From positions 1-64,000 of the forward strand of contig CAZSMC010000006.1 in the NCBI GenBank assembly GCA_964607755.1: DNA of 64,000 nucleotides, read 5' to 3'. Shown here one piece after another: positions 18,024-27,334 of this stretch. The notes below the pieces were generated by a model. The model saw nothing but the letters and a program-made list of their open reading frames with translations, was not told the origin of the DNA and ran no database searches. Source of the DNA: CAZSMC01 sp964607755. GTDB lineage: Bacteria > Zhuqueibacterota > Zhuqueibacteria > Residuimicrobiales > Krinioviventaceae. The first letter of the stretch is position 1. Each line of letters starts with the position of its first letter. The position numbers and the translations under genes were made by a program.

Positions 18024-19490
18024 TTATTTAAATGGATCCCATCTGGCAACCATAGTTTCGTAACCGGTCGGGAACCGTTCCTGAAAGATCCGATAGTAAT
18101 ACAGTTCTTTAGGAGAATTCAACTGGATACCGCCTTTGGTAACAGGATTCTCTTTGAATTCCTGCTCGGTAACCTTGTCTGCGGTCAGTTCTGTCATCAA
18201 ATCGTCAACACCGGTGCCGCCGGCAAAACGAAGTTTCGGACGGTCGGCAATTTCTGCAGGCAGCCAGTCACGCAGGGCTTCGCGTAAAATCCATTTTTCG
18301 ACATTGCGCGCCTGTTTTTCATCATATTTCACTTTGAGGTCCATTGACACGGCATTGCTAAACGCCACCACTTCCGGATCGAGGAACGGCGTTCGATAAT
18401 TCACAGAATTGGCCAGCCAGCTGCGATCCAATCGGCGTAACGCTGTGTTGTATGCTATTTGAACCAATTTTTTCGCCACGCGTTCCTTTTCATCCGGGTC
18501 TGAGATATCTTTTAATTCCTTGAAATAACCACCGAACAGTTCATCTGCGCCTTCGCCCACCAACACACAATTTGTAAATTCGGAAATCATTTTTGAAGTG
18601 TAAAAGTTGGCGACCGCACCGGAAATACAATCCTCATCAAAAGTTTCCATAAACCATACCGCTTCCGGGATGAGGTCTTGAATATCTTTATCCGTAATTT
18701 CATAGATATGATGTTCGAGATCAAGGTATTCCGCCATGAGTTTGGCAAATTTCAAGTCCTTGCTCGGATAGCGTTTGATAGTCGTGCTGAACAATTTGAT
18801 ATTCGGATCGAATGATTTTGCCACGGCGGCAGTAACAGAACTGTCAAGTCCGCCGCTCAACGCTATAGCTTTGACAGCGCCATCCTGCATGCGTTTCTTG
18901 ACCGCATTGACAAAAAGCTCTTCCAGAACTTTGGCCGCTTCTTCCGGCGTGTTAAAATCCGGAATTGAAGGATTGTACGCCTCAAAAGTTTTCAAGCCTT
19001 CTCTGGTCGAAAAATAATGTGACGGCGGCAGTTCGCTGACATCGGCAACATGGTTCAGGAGCGATTTGGCTTCTGAGGCAAAGTAGAGACTGCCGTTTTT
19101 TTGTTGATAAATCAGCGGACGCGAACCGACCGCGTCCCGGACGAGGATCGCCTCGTCACCATCGATGATGGCACATGAAAAAGAACCGTCGAGTTTTGAA
19201 AAACAGTCCTTTCCTTCTTGGACATAGCAATCATGAATAAAATCGACATTTGACATATTATCAGGAATATCGTTGTAAATATCACCATCTAAAAGCACAA
19301 CCGGATTGTCTTTTTGTGCCATGGCAGGAGTAGAGCGAGGTGACAATGCTAATTCTGCAGCAGCCACGCCGCCGTTTTCCAATATTTTTATGTGATTTTT
19401 ATCCGGACCACGATGCCGGAGCACGTCTATCATTTTTTCCAGTTGCTGGCGTTCACTTTTTGTACCGACAATGCCGGCTATTGCACTCAT
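18024..19490 (-). CDS. Asparagine-synthetase-like protein with inactive glutaminase domain
   Basis: 488 residues with AsnB architecture. The N-terminus reads MSAIAGIVG, so the catalytic Cys of the class II glutaminase domain is Ser. Other glutamine-site motifs are also lost: NGEIYN has become DGDIYN, and the RLSI segment is absent. The synthetase domain keeps the ATP PP-loop (ALSGGLDSS, near 220) and GEGADELFGGY. The protein should therefore not hydrolyse glutamine, but could adenylate a carboxylate and accept ammonia or another amine, directly or from its neighbour. The adjacent upstream paralogue is intact, 35 bp away, and both share the same C-terminal form (YYYRIF / YYFKIF), which points to tandem duplication. 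The AGGAGG ribosome site fits this start. Confidence 0.88.
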   Translation of the reverse strand: MSAIAGIVGTKSERQQLEKMIDVLRHRGPDKNHIKILENGGVAAAELALSPRSTPAMAQKDNPVVLLDGDIYNDIPDNMSNVDFIHDCYVQEGKDCFSKLDGSFSCAIIDGDEAILVRDAVGSRPLIYQQKNGSLYFASEAKSLLNHVADVSELPPSHYFSTREGLKTFEAYNPSIPDFNTPEEAAKVLEELFVNAVKKRMQDGAVKAIALSGGLDSSVTAAVAKSFDPNIKLFSTTIKRYPSKDLKFAKLMAEYLDLEHHIYEITDKDIQDLIPEAVWFMETFDEDCISGAVANFYTSKMISEFTNCVLVGEGADELFGGYFKELKDISDPDEKERVAKKLVQIAYNTALRRLDRSWLANSVNYRTPFLDPEVVAFSNAVSMDLKVKYDEKQARNVEKWILREALRDWLPAEIADRPKLRFAGGTGVDDLMTELTADKVTEQEFKENPVTKGGIQLNSPKELYYYRIFQERFPTGYETMVARWDPFK

Positions 19491-19525
19491 ATTTTTTCCT
19501 CCTGTTAAAAAATAGTTTGATTATT

Positions 19526-21118
19526 TTATACGTTACACATGGAATGTTTCAGTTTTCCATCGACCGTGCCGCTGACTTTTTGCCGTTCTTCTGCAAAGTC
19601 AAAGCCTGTCCAAATGCCGACGGAATTGAGAATGGAATCCTGGGGGTGAGAGTTGCGGAAGATTTTGAAATAATATGCCGCTTCCTTTGAATTGATTTCA
19701 GCCTGCGGATTCTCAGCCTGAATGGCTTTGAATTCTTTATCGCTCATCTCACGTTCTGCCAATTTTTCGCCAAGAGATTCGCAGCCGGCTCCCTGAGTAT
19801 ACTGCACTTTATAACGCCATAAAATGGAATCGGGCAATAAACCTGTGTTTCTGAATGCGTGCCGGAGAATCCATTTTTCTATTTTTGCATTGTTGTGTTG
19901 CCGGATTTTCCATTCCGGCGGAATCTTCATAGCCAGATCAATCATTCTGGTATCCAGAAACGGCACCCGCAATTCCAGACTAAACCGCATGCCCATGCGG
20001 TCAGCGCGCTGCAGATTGATGTTGTGCAAGTTATTGATGCAGCGTCTGGCTTCGTTGTTCACGTCGGCGACATCCCAGTTTTTCATATATTGGTACCCGG
20101 CAAACACTTCGTCTGCGCCTTCACCGGTCAAAACCACAGTCACATGTTCGGCTGCCAATTTACAGGTAAAATAGCAGGGCACAGCGCAGCGAACCAGCGA
20201 GGGATCGTAACTTTCCAGATAGCGAATGACCTGGGCCAGGGCTTTGTAATAATCTTCTTCAGTAAACACCAGCTCGTGATGCGTTGACCCGATATGCTTT
20301 GCCGCAATGCGTGACGCTTTAAGATCATCACTTTCGTTGCCTTTGCCGTCTTTCATGCCCACGGCAAAAGTGTGCAGGTGCGGAATTCTCTGAGCAGCGA
20401 TAGCAGCGACCAGGCTGCTGTCCAGTCCGCCGCTGCAAAACGCACCGACGTGGATTCCCGGGTCTGATAAAAGCCGCTTTTCAACAGCGTCAATAAACGT
20501 GTCCTGGATTGTATCGGCAGCCTCATCGATCGTCCACTCATTGTTTTCCTGAATGCGGGGCGGTTCGTAATATTTGACAAATCCGGTTTCCGGTGTATAA
20601 TAATGACCGGCCGGGAATTCGTGCACCTGATCGACGCCAGCATGTGACATGGCGCCAAGTTCGGATGAAAAATACAAATTGTCTTTGTAATAGCCGTAAT
20701 AGAGGGGTTTGATGCCGATATGATCCCGTGCCAGGAAGAGCGTGTCGTTATCAAAAATAGCAAAGGCGTACATGCCGTCCAGCTCTTTGATAAAATCATT
20801 GCCTTTTTCTTCATATAGTGGCAAAATAACTTCTGTATCGGATTCGGTCTGATACGGATAATCTGGTTTGACGTTATTTTTTAATTCCAGATAATTGTAA
20901 ATCTCGCCGTTACAAATCAGACCGCGTTTTTCATTCTGGGTTAAAATCGGTTGATGGCCGCCACTGACATCGACGATAGATAACCGGTTGTGGCCGAACG
21001 AACCGGCTGAATTGCTGTAAAGTCCTCTGTCATTGGGGCCCCGGTGTTCCATGGTATCCATCATTTTTAATATTGTTTTATCATCGGGTTGTCCATAGCA
21101 CCCTGCGATACCACACAT
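19526..21118 (-). CDS. asnB: Glutamine-hydrolysing asparagine synthetase family protein
   Basis: 530 residues. It begins MCGIAGCYG, with the catalytic Cys2, and keeps the other glutaminase motifs (HNRLSIVD, CNGEIYNY, ESDTEVIL). The synthetase domain has the PP-loop CSGGLDSS (about 228-235) and GEGADEVFAGY. The reaction expected of the family is ATP-dependent amide formation on aspartate with glutamine nitrogen. The setting is unusual: it sits between an MttB-family methyltransferase (41 bp upstream) and a glutaminase-dead paralogue (35 bp downstream) in a corrinoid methyltransfer train. A side-chain other than aspartate is possible; the symbol reflects family only. Confidence 0.88.
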   Translation of the reverse strand: MCGIAGCYGQPDDKTILKMMDTMEHRGPNDRGLYSNSAGSFGHNRLSIVDVSGGHQPILTQNEKRGLICNGEIYNYLELKNNVKPDYPYQTESDTEVILPLYEEKGNDFIKELDGMYAFAIFDNDTLFLARDHIGIKPLYYGYYKDNLYFSSELGAMSHAGVDQVHEFPAGHYYTPETGFVKYYEPPRIQENNEWTIDEAADTIQDTFIDAVEKRLLSDPGIHVGAFCSGGLDSSLVAAIAAQRIPHLHTFAVGMKDGKGNESDDLKASRIAAKHIGSTHHELVFTEEDYYKALAQVIRYLESYDPSLVRCAVPCYFTCKLAAEHVTVVLTGEGADEVFAGYQYMKNWDVADVNNEARRCINNLHNINLQRADRMGMRFSLELRVPFLDTRMIDLAMKIPPEWKIRQHNNAKIEKWILRHAFRNTGLLPDSILWRYKVQYTQGAGCESLGEKLAEREMSDKEFKAIQAENPQAEINSKEAAYYFKIFRNSHPQDSILNSVGIWTGFDFAEERQKVSGTVDGKLKHSMCNV

Positions 21119-21159
21119 TATATAATCCTCATTTTATGATCAATAGTTTTTAGATTTTT

Positions 21160-22635
21160 TTATGAAACGAGTATACGGTTTTTTATTTCATTCACTTCTT
21201 TAAAGTCAAGAGCGCCCTCAGCTCGCTGGCCTTGATAGAGCCAACCTTTACGCAATCCGGAGCGCGCCGCTTTCATAAACTTTGTGCTGCTTCGTCCTGA
21301 GGTGACCGCTTTGCTAATCAGTTCAACCTGTGCATCAACAGTTTCTGAGGAATACTCTTCCTGTCCGTTGAGGATGAACTCGATGCGGTTCGACAGATCA
21401 TCCTGCAGCTCGTTGGTCACCGGCGCATTAAACATGCTCAGTGCATCAGTGACGGCTGTTTGCGCCACATCTGAGATATCATAATCCGGGGATTCGGTTA
21501 ACAGTTTTTTGACGTGGCTGATGACTTTATCATCGATAATATATTGTTCCGGGCAGACTGTGAGCACCTGTTCGAGCATTCCCAAGGCGCTGTTGATATA
21601 TTGCGCGCCGCTCGCCGCCTCAAAGACCCAGCTCAGCGTTTTCTCGGCCACAGTTTGCGCGTTGGGTTCTTTTTCATCTGATACGGCTGCTGTGCCGCAG
21701 CACGGAATGCCGTAATAATAGGTGAGATCCGTTACCATGGCCACCCGCCTGATGCTCTCTGGCTGACACCACCGCGGAGAGCCGTCAGAAAACAAATCAG
21801 AGGTAATAGGAATAGCCCGGTAAAAAACTTTGGCTCCGCTCTTGATGAGGTTGGCAAGCACAACAGCGGAGAGGATTTCGGCGTTCACTTGAATGAGCTC
21901 GCCGACCTCGGAAAGCGGGGCAGTTGCACCGGCCTGTGGACAACTGGAGATGGCAACCGGCAGTCCATGCTCGACCATTTTCATGTATTTTTCAATGGTT
22001 GGACTCACCAGATTCATGGGACTCACGGTTAGAGAAGCAATGAACGAAATCCGCGACGGGTCTTCAATAGCGGTGAGAATCTCGGGCAGTTTCTCAATTT
22101 TAACCAGATTAGCCAGGTTAATATGCTTTGTCGTATTCTCGATGAAAATACGGGTTTTTTCCATATCCATTTCATTTTCTGCAACATCCGGCTCGACCGG
22201 ACGGGTGATAAAATCGACGTTGTCCAATTTTTCGCAAATCCGGATAATATCAATGAGGTCCTGAGTGACAGCCGGTTTGCGTGTGAATGAACCGTCCTTA
22301 GTTTGGTGTAAGACATAAAGAGCTTGTCCGCCAGTGCCGAAATGCACTGCCGGGGAGTCCACATTTACATCTATAGTCAGTTTATTTTCCGGATCGCTCG
22401 CTCCAAGCTCGATCTTTTTGGCTGTTTGTTGAACCGCTTGTTCGACCATGGATTGAGGAACAGTCACCCGGCCATCCTTGACATCGGCACCGCCGTCTTT
22501 GAATAACCGAATGGCCTCGTCGCTTTCTACTTTGACACCTAATTCCGAGAGAAGCCGGCACGAGCCCGCGTGAATTAATGTGCACTCCTCCTCACTCAGA
22601 AACTGTGTTTTTTTTATGCGTGTACCTCTGGACAT
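21160..22635 (-). CDS. MttB-family (non-pyrrolysine) methylamine methyltransferase, third copy
   Basis: 491 residues matching the trimethylamine methyltransferase (MttB) superfamily over the full length. Conserved stretches include VHFGTGGQALYVL, CPQAGATAPLSEVG and a Gly/Ala-rich barrel end. No in-frame TAG interrupts it, so it belongs to the non-pyrrolysine group, whose studied members demethylate glycine betaine, proline betaine, carnitine or gamma-butyrobetaine and methylate a cognate corrinoid protein. It lies 88 bp downstream of the corrinoid protein gene and 41 bp before the asparagine synthetase. The substrate cannot be told from sequence. Confidence 0.9.
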   Translation of the reverse strand: MSRGTRIKKTQFLSEEECTLIHAGSCRLLSELGVKVESDEAIRLFKDGGADVKDGRVTVPQSMVEQAVQQTAKKIELGASDPENKLTIDVNVDSPAVHFGTGGQALYVLHQTKDGSFTRKPAVTQDLIDIIRICEKLDNVDFITRPVEPDVAENEMDMEKTRIFIENTTKHINLANLVKIEKLPEILTAIEDPSRISFIASLTVSPMNLVSPTIEKYMKMVEHGLPVAISSCPQAGATAPLSEVGELIQVNAEILSAVVLANLIKSGAKVFYRAIPITSDLFSDGSPRWCQPESIRRVAMVTDLTYYYGIPCCGTAAVSDEKEPNAQTVAEKTLSWVFEAASGAQYINSALGMLEQVLTVCPEQYIIDDKVISHVKKLLTESPDYDISDVAQTAVTDALSMFNAPVTNELQDDLSNRIEFILNGQEEYSSETVDAQVELISKAVTSGRSSTKFMKAARSGLRKGWLYQGQRAEGALDFKEVNEIKNRILVS

Positions 22636-22723
22636 ACGTTACCTTTATTTTGATGCACTAAACTGTTAGCGTCTCTTTCCACGCTATCAACGTGTCAGAA
22701 TATTTTTGGTAAAATATCCTTTT

Positions 22724-23401
22724 TTATCGGGCCATTTTTTCCAGTTTGTGAATAGCGTCAAATGCGTCCTCGCCATAAACATCTGCACCGATCTTTTTAG
22801 CAAACTCTTCAGACACCGGAGCACCGCCGACGCAGACTTTGACCTGATCCCGCAGGCCTTTTTCCTTCAGCAAGTTAATGACATCTTCCATGTGGCCCAT
22901 CGTTGTGGTGAGCAGAGCGGACAGACCGAGATAAGACGCCTTTTTCTCTTCAACAGCCTGGACGATTTTATCCGCTTTCACGCCAACGCCGAGGTCTTCA
23001 ACCTCAAAGCCGGAGCCGCGCAAAAGAGTCGAGACGATATTTTTGCCAATGTCGTGAAGGTCATCTTCTACAGTGGCGATAATAAATTTACCTCGCGATT
23101 TGACATCACCTTCAAGAAGCATGGGTTCGAGAATTTCCGTCGCTTCGCTGACGCATTCTGCGGCTGCCAGCATATCCGGAATCAGATAATCACCGTTCTC
23201 ATATCGTTCTCCCACTTTTTCCATTCCGGGACTTACGGCTTTGTTCAGAATATCGGATGGCGAAATCCCTTCATCAAGAGCCTGCTGCACCAGTTCGACC
23301 ACGCCGGGCTCGCCTTCCATATCGCCGTCAAATCCCTCATCTTCACTGTCAATGCGTCCTTCAATAACATTCTTTTTGATTTTTTCAAGAATATCTGACA
23401 T
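22724..23401 (-). CDS. Corrinoid methyl-carrier protein (MtgC/MttC type)
   Basis: 225 residues: an N-terminal four-helix cap (about 1-90) and a cobalamin-binding Rossmann domain with the lower-ligand motif EDDLHDIGKNIV (DxHxxG, near 112-117), then an LGLSALLTTT strand and a GGAPV motif. It is the methyl shuttle between the MttB-type enzymes and the pterin methyltransferase in the same train. It is the only corrinoid protein in the cluster although there are three MttB genes, so it presumably serves more than one of them. AAAGGAG precedes the start. Confidence 0.95.
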   Translation of the reverse strand: MSDILEKIKKNVIEGRIDSEDEGFDGDMEGEPGVVELVQQALDEGISPSDILNKAVSPGMEKVGERYENGDYLIPDMLAAAECVSEATEILEPMLLEGDVKSRGKFIIATVEDDLHDIGKNIVSTLLRGSGFEVEDLGVGVKADKIVQAVEEKKASYLGLSALLTTTMGHMEDVINLLKEKGLRDQVKVCVGGAPVSEEFAKKIGADVYGEDAFDAIHKLEKMAR

Positions 23402-23430
23402 TTTTGTTCTCCTTTATATTTATAAAGTGT

Positions 23431-24966
23431 TTATAATTCAAAACGTTCTTTTGGCAAGAGACCTGGAATTTTATCATATATCTTGTCAACAATAGCCTGA
23501 TCGAGTTTTTCATCTTCACCGGCAAAGATCTCTTCCAGACGATGGTGAGCCTTGATCAGCACTTCGTCCTTGTCACTCTCTGACTCGAAGGCATACGGCG
23601 CTGTAACCAGACCTTTCCTGCGAGCTTTGCGAATATACCGGGCAAACAATTTTGTGCTCGATGCCAGCGTGTGCTTGATTTGTTCAGCCGCATCCGCTAC
23701 ATCATTCTCGTTAAAAACCGGCTGCCGTAAGATATGCCGTATTTTTCCGACATGCGCGTCATCCAATACGGCTTGCAATGGACAAAAAACGTTGGTTTTA
23801 TCGAGCAGACCGAATGCATAATGAATGTATTGAGCGCCGGCAGCGGCGACTTCAAGTTGAGCGAACACTTTTTCGATTGTTGCCTGCATGCCCGGCACTT
23901 TGGCATCGCCGACGCCTGCTGACGAATAACACGGTACGCCATAATGACGCGCCATCTGGATGCAATCGGCGTTGTAATGAATAAATTCAGGGGCGCCGTA
24001 AAGGTCGTGCAGAGTATCCAGGCGGGCGCGCACGGGTACGGCTCCGTACAAAACCGGCGTTCCCGGATTGACAATTTGTGCCATTGCTATACCTGCCAAA
24101 ATTTCCGCATTGATGAGCGAGACAATGCCTTCTTCCTGGATCGGCGCTGTTGATCCGCCCTGGGGCGAGCTCGAAATGACCACTGGCATGCCTCTCTGCG
24201 CAATAGCGATGAGTTTTTCCGTCGTATCTTCTACCATTTGCAGGGGACTCTTGATGACACAAGTGATAAAAGAAACCAGTGGATTTTCTTTGAACGCCCG
24301 TTCTCCTCCGGCAATAATCTCTGCTATCTTTAGGATGTTATCGAGCTGACTCAGATCAACCACACCGGCCTGAACGTGCTTTGTCATGTACATCAACGCT
24401 GCCATAAAGACATTGACATCCTTGTTTGCAAGCGTAATGTCCTCATCCTGAATGTTGACATTGCGGATGAAAAAGTCCACATTCTCCAGGCTGTTGCATA
24501 ATTTAGCCGAGGTACACAGGTTTTTGAGCGAGCCACGTTCTTTGATAAATTCGGGATGCAGCATCGTTTCTGACGCATCATCTTTGCATACGTATTCCTT
24601 GAGTTCTGTTTTCAAAAAAATATTCGTTTCAGAACCGGTGCCAAAATACACGTTGGGCACTTGCGCATCCAAAAGTAATTTGTTGTCAGGATTTCTCGCA
24701 CCCAGCACCACACGTTCCGGAATATTCGTTAATGTATCCTGAATAACCTGTGGCGTGATTTTTACATTCCAGGCATCCATTCCCTCATCAGCCCGGCTCA
24801 CTTTGCATCCAGCCCTGCCGTATAAATCTGCGGCATGTTCGTTAAAACACGTCACTCCCGGATCGTTGAGAATAGCCAACGAGCCTTCATGAATCGCTTT
24901 TATTTGTTCATCTGACATGCGCTTTTTCGGATTAACAAGCGTTGCGCGTCTGTATTTTTTCTGCAT
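23431..24966 (-). CDS. MttB-family (non-pyrrolysine) methylamine methyltransferase, second copy
   Basis: 511 residues, full-length MttB superfamily. Landmarks are VYFGTGSETNIFL, SSPQGGSTAPIQEEG and YGVPCYSSAGVGDAKVPG. No amber codon is present. It is clearly diverged from the two sister copies in the cluster, so substrates may differ, or two copies may act on successive methyl groups. It lies between the pterin methyltransferase gene (42 bp upstream) and the corrinoid protein gene (29 bp downstream), which makes it the best candidate for the direct partner of that corrinoid protein. Confidence 0.9.
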   Translation of the reverse strand: MQKKYRRATLVNPKKRMSDEQIKAIHEGSLAILNDPGVTCFNEHAADLYGRAGCKVSRADEGMDAWNVKITPQVIQDTLTNIPERVVLGARNPDNKLLLDAQVPNVYFGTGSETNIFLKTELKEYVCKDDASETMLHPEFIKERGSLKNLCTSAKLCNSLENVDFFIRNVNIQDEDITLANKDVNVFMAALMYMTKHVQAGVVDLSQLDNILKIAEIIAGGERAFKENPLVSFITCVIKSPLQMVEDTTEKLIAIAQRGMPVVISSSPQGGSTAPIQEEGIVSLINAEILAGIAMAQIVNPGTPVLYGAVPVRARLDTLHDLYGAPEFIHYNADCIQMARHYGVPCYSSAGVGDAKVPGMQATIEKVFAQLEVAAAGAQYIHYAFGLLDKTNVFCPLQAVLDDAHVGKIRHILRQPVFNENDVADAAEQIKHTLASSTKLFARYIRKARRKGLVTAPYAFESESDKDEVLIKAHHRLEEIFAGEDEKLDQAIVDKIYDKIPGLLPKERFEL

Positions 24967-25008
24967 AATAAATGTTCCCTGCTAAGCGGATTGTCTTGAA
25001 AGCACTTA

Positions 25009-25830
25009 TTATTTTGCTTGCTGACCGAACTCGCCTTTCCGGACAGCGCGCACAAAACGCCGGCAAAATTTATCATTACCAGCCACGAGATTGCCGAGCA
25101 AAATAGCTTCGCGCACTTCTCTTCGCATCGGGTCACAAATGGCGGAATCCAGTCCATGGGTAATCGCAGCTATGAGGAACGCCTCGTTCACGCGCGAGCG
25201 TTCAACAAGACCATAAGATACATTGGACAGCCCTATTGTTGTTTTGGCGCCAGGTAACGACTTTTTAATTCCTGCGATGGTGTTCAATGTTGTTTTACCA
25301 TGGGTATGAGCTGACGACAGCGGCATCACCAGCGGATCGAAATAGATATTTTCCACCGGCACGTTTGCCTTGTCAGCGGCTTCGGCAATGGATTTGCATA
25401 CTTTGAGACGATCCTCGGTCGTTTCAGGAATTCCGCCGTCTCCCATGGCCAGGGCTATCAGCGGAACGTTATGCTCGGCTGCCAGAGGCAGCAATTCGTC
25501 CATTATATATTTTGCTTTTTTGATAGAATTGATCATCCAGGGCCGGCGATTATGCAGATATTCGGCTGCTTCTTTTATTATTTTGGGACTTGCCGAATCG
25601 ATACCCAGCTTTTTCTCTGTCGTGTCCAGAGCAATGTCGATAAGCCATTTCATGTCATCGATTTCACGCTGTTCATCGCCGCTGCCGGTTCCGGCATTCA
25701 GATCAATATATGCAGCACCTGCCTCGTCCTGATCGGAAATTTGTTTTTTTATTACAGATGCATCTTTGTCCAAAATCGCATTTTTGATAGATTTTCGGGA
25801 AGCGTTTATTTTTTCACCAATAATAATCAC
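25009..25830 (-). CDS. Methyltetrahydrofolate:corrinoid methyltransferase (MtgA/AcsE/MtrH-like)
   Basis: 273 residues, a single pterin-binding TIM barrel of the dihydropteroate synthase type. Features are IGEKINASR at the start, the AAYIDLNAG strand with the pterin-binding Asp, and ASPKIIKEAAEY. Translation starts at a GTG with GGAG upstream. In glycine betaine-type systems (MtgABC) this enzyme takes the methyl group from the methylated corrinoid protein to tetrahydrofolate, feeding it into one-carbon metabolism. Its position between two MttB genes fits that role. Direction and exact pterin are inferred. Confidence 0.9.
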   Translation of the reverse strand: MIIIGEKINASRKSIKNAILDKDASVIKKQISDQDEAGAAYIDLNAGTGSGDEQREIDDMKWLIDIALDTTEKKLGIDSASPKIIKEAAEYLHNRRPWMINSIKKAKYIMDELLPLAAEHNVPLIALAMGDGGIPETTEDRLKVCKSIAEAADKANVPVENIYFDPLVMPLSSAHTHGKTTLNTIAGIKKSLPGAKTTIGLSNVSYGLVERSRVNEAFLIAAITHGLDSAICDPMRREVREAILLGNLVAGNDKFCRRFVRAVRKGEFGQQAK

Positions 25831-25842
25831 GCTTTTTCTCCT

Positions 25843-27324
25843 TTATTTGAGTGAATAATGTTTTTCTACAATGTTGGGAAACTTTTCCAGGATTTTCCGG
25901 GCTTTTTCTTTTTCAATATAATGTGTTGGTTTTTCTGATAATATATCCGTGACCATTTCGTGAGCAACGGCAGGCATTGCCTTTTTGCCGGCTTGTTCCC
26001 AGGCATCTCGTCTGTCTCTGTTCGTCAATTGGGTTGTCACATGTTCCCTGTACATGTGTTTTCGGGTATGGCGTTGAGCGATAAAATTGCCGCCCGGTCC
26101 GGCTTCTTTAATAACATCAAAAGCCAGCGTTTTTGAATTCACCTGAATTCCTTTGACCGCGCGATCGATCAGCCCTAAAATCTCATTATCAATGACCAGC
26201 TTTTCTTTACTCACTGTTGTGGCGAATTCCATGAGACCGGCCGCATCGTGGATAAAATCTCCGCCTGCAGTAGCGACAAGTAAATTATTAATAGCTGTTT
26301 CATATCCGCATTGGGTATCCAGGGTTTTAGAATCACTTATGCCGGCGGTGGAATAATAAGGAAAGCCGTAATATCGCGCCAGTTGCGCGGTTGCGGCATT
26401 GATCATACCGCTTTCTACGGGTCCACCTAAATAACCGATGTCTTGCATACTAACGGACGTTGCCACACTGCCGTAAATGGCAGGAGCGCCCGGATTTGCC
26501 AGTTGTGTCAACATCATATTCACCAGGCCGTCGCAATTTTGGATAACAAGCGTGCCTGCCAGAGTCACTGGCGCCGTAGCACCGCAGAGCGGTTCTACAG
26601 GAACAGCCGTAGGGATGCCCTGACGCGCCAACTGAATAGTGAATGCACCGTACTTGCTGTCCAGGCGCAACGGGCTGATTCCGCAGGCAATCATCGAAAT
26701 AAACGGACGCTCGCGCAACGCCTCAGCGCCACCGGCAATTTCTTCCGCAATGCTGATGACATCGTCAATACCTTTTGACGTGTAGATGCCACCCATAATG
26801 TGTTTTTTTGTATACATCAAGCCAGCAAAAAAACGATTCACATCCACATTATCCACATTGATCTCGTTCGGATAAGTCGGCAGCAGCATAACATGCACAT
26901 TTTTCAACTTGTCTACCAAGCGAATAACTTCGATAAGATCATTCAAATCGGCGGAGCGTTGTTGGCCATTGTTTTCATCATAGTCGAGAATATTGAGCGC
27001 CGTTCCACCAGTGCCGTAATACACATTACCAGCACCAAGGGTCGCGTTATATTTATCTTCTCGCCCATACAACGTCACCTGAGGCGGAACCGTGGAAATA
27101 ATATCTTTTATTGTCGATTCTTTCAGACGGACAATTCTATTGTCATAATCGATTTGAGCGTCGGTTTTTTCAAACAATTCAAATGCTTCTTGAGCCTGAA
27201 CTTCAAAGCCCACTTCATTCAGCACTTGCATGGATGTTTGATGAATTTGTTCAATCTCTTTATCGGTTAAAGGCAAATATTGCCATCGGGCAGGTTCATT
27301 CGATTTTCGTTGCATAACATTCAT
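25843..27324 (-). CDS. MttB-family (non-pyrrolysine) methylamine methyltransferase, first copy
   Basis: 493 residues from the chosen ATG at 27324 (MNVMQRKS); the frame is open 99 bp further upstream but that part overlaps the preceding gene. MttB landmarks are VYYGTGGTALNIL, EPLCGATAPVTLAG and YGFPYYSTAGISDSKTL. No TAG is present. It is the first methyltransferase of the train and the most different of the three in its C-terminal region (FIAQRHTRKHMYREH). It is followed by the pterin methyltransferase after 12 bp. The demethylated substrate is unknown, and a betaine-like compound fits the downstream transporter. Confidence 0.9.
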   Translation of the reverse strand: MNVMQRKSNEPARWQYLPLTDKEIEQIHQTSMQVLNEVGFEVQAQEAFELFEKTDAQIDYDNRIVRLKESTIKDIISTVPPQVTLYGREDKYNATLGAGNVYYGTGGTALNILDYDENNGQQRSADLNDLIEVIRLVDKLKNVHVMLLPTYPNEINVDNVDVNRFFAGLMYTKKHIMGGIYTSKGIDDVISIAEEIAGGAEALRERPFISMIACGISPLRLDSKYGAFTIQLARQGIPTAVPVEPLCGATAPVTLAGTLVIQNCDGLVNMMLTQLANPGAPAIYGSVATSVSMQDIGYLGGPVESGMINAATAQLARYYGFPYYSTAGISDSKTLDTQCGYETAINNLLVATAGGDFIHDAAGLMEFATTVSKEKLVIDNEILGLIDRAVKGIQVNSKTLAFDVIKEAGPGGNFIAQRHTRKHMYREHVTTQLTNRDRRDAWEQAGKKAMPAVAHEMVTDILSEKPTHYIEKEKARKILEKFPNIVEKHYSLK

Positions 27325-27334
27325 CTCGCTTTTA

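Noticed and set aside
22706..23398. A 230-residue open frame on the plus strand
   Set aside because: It is antisense to the corrinoid protein gene, which has clear family motifs; the frame is a shadow.
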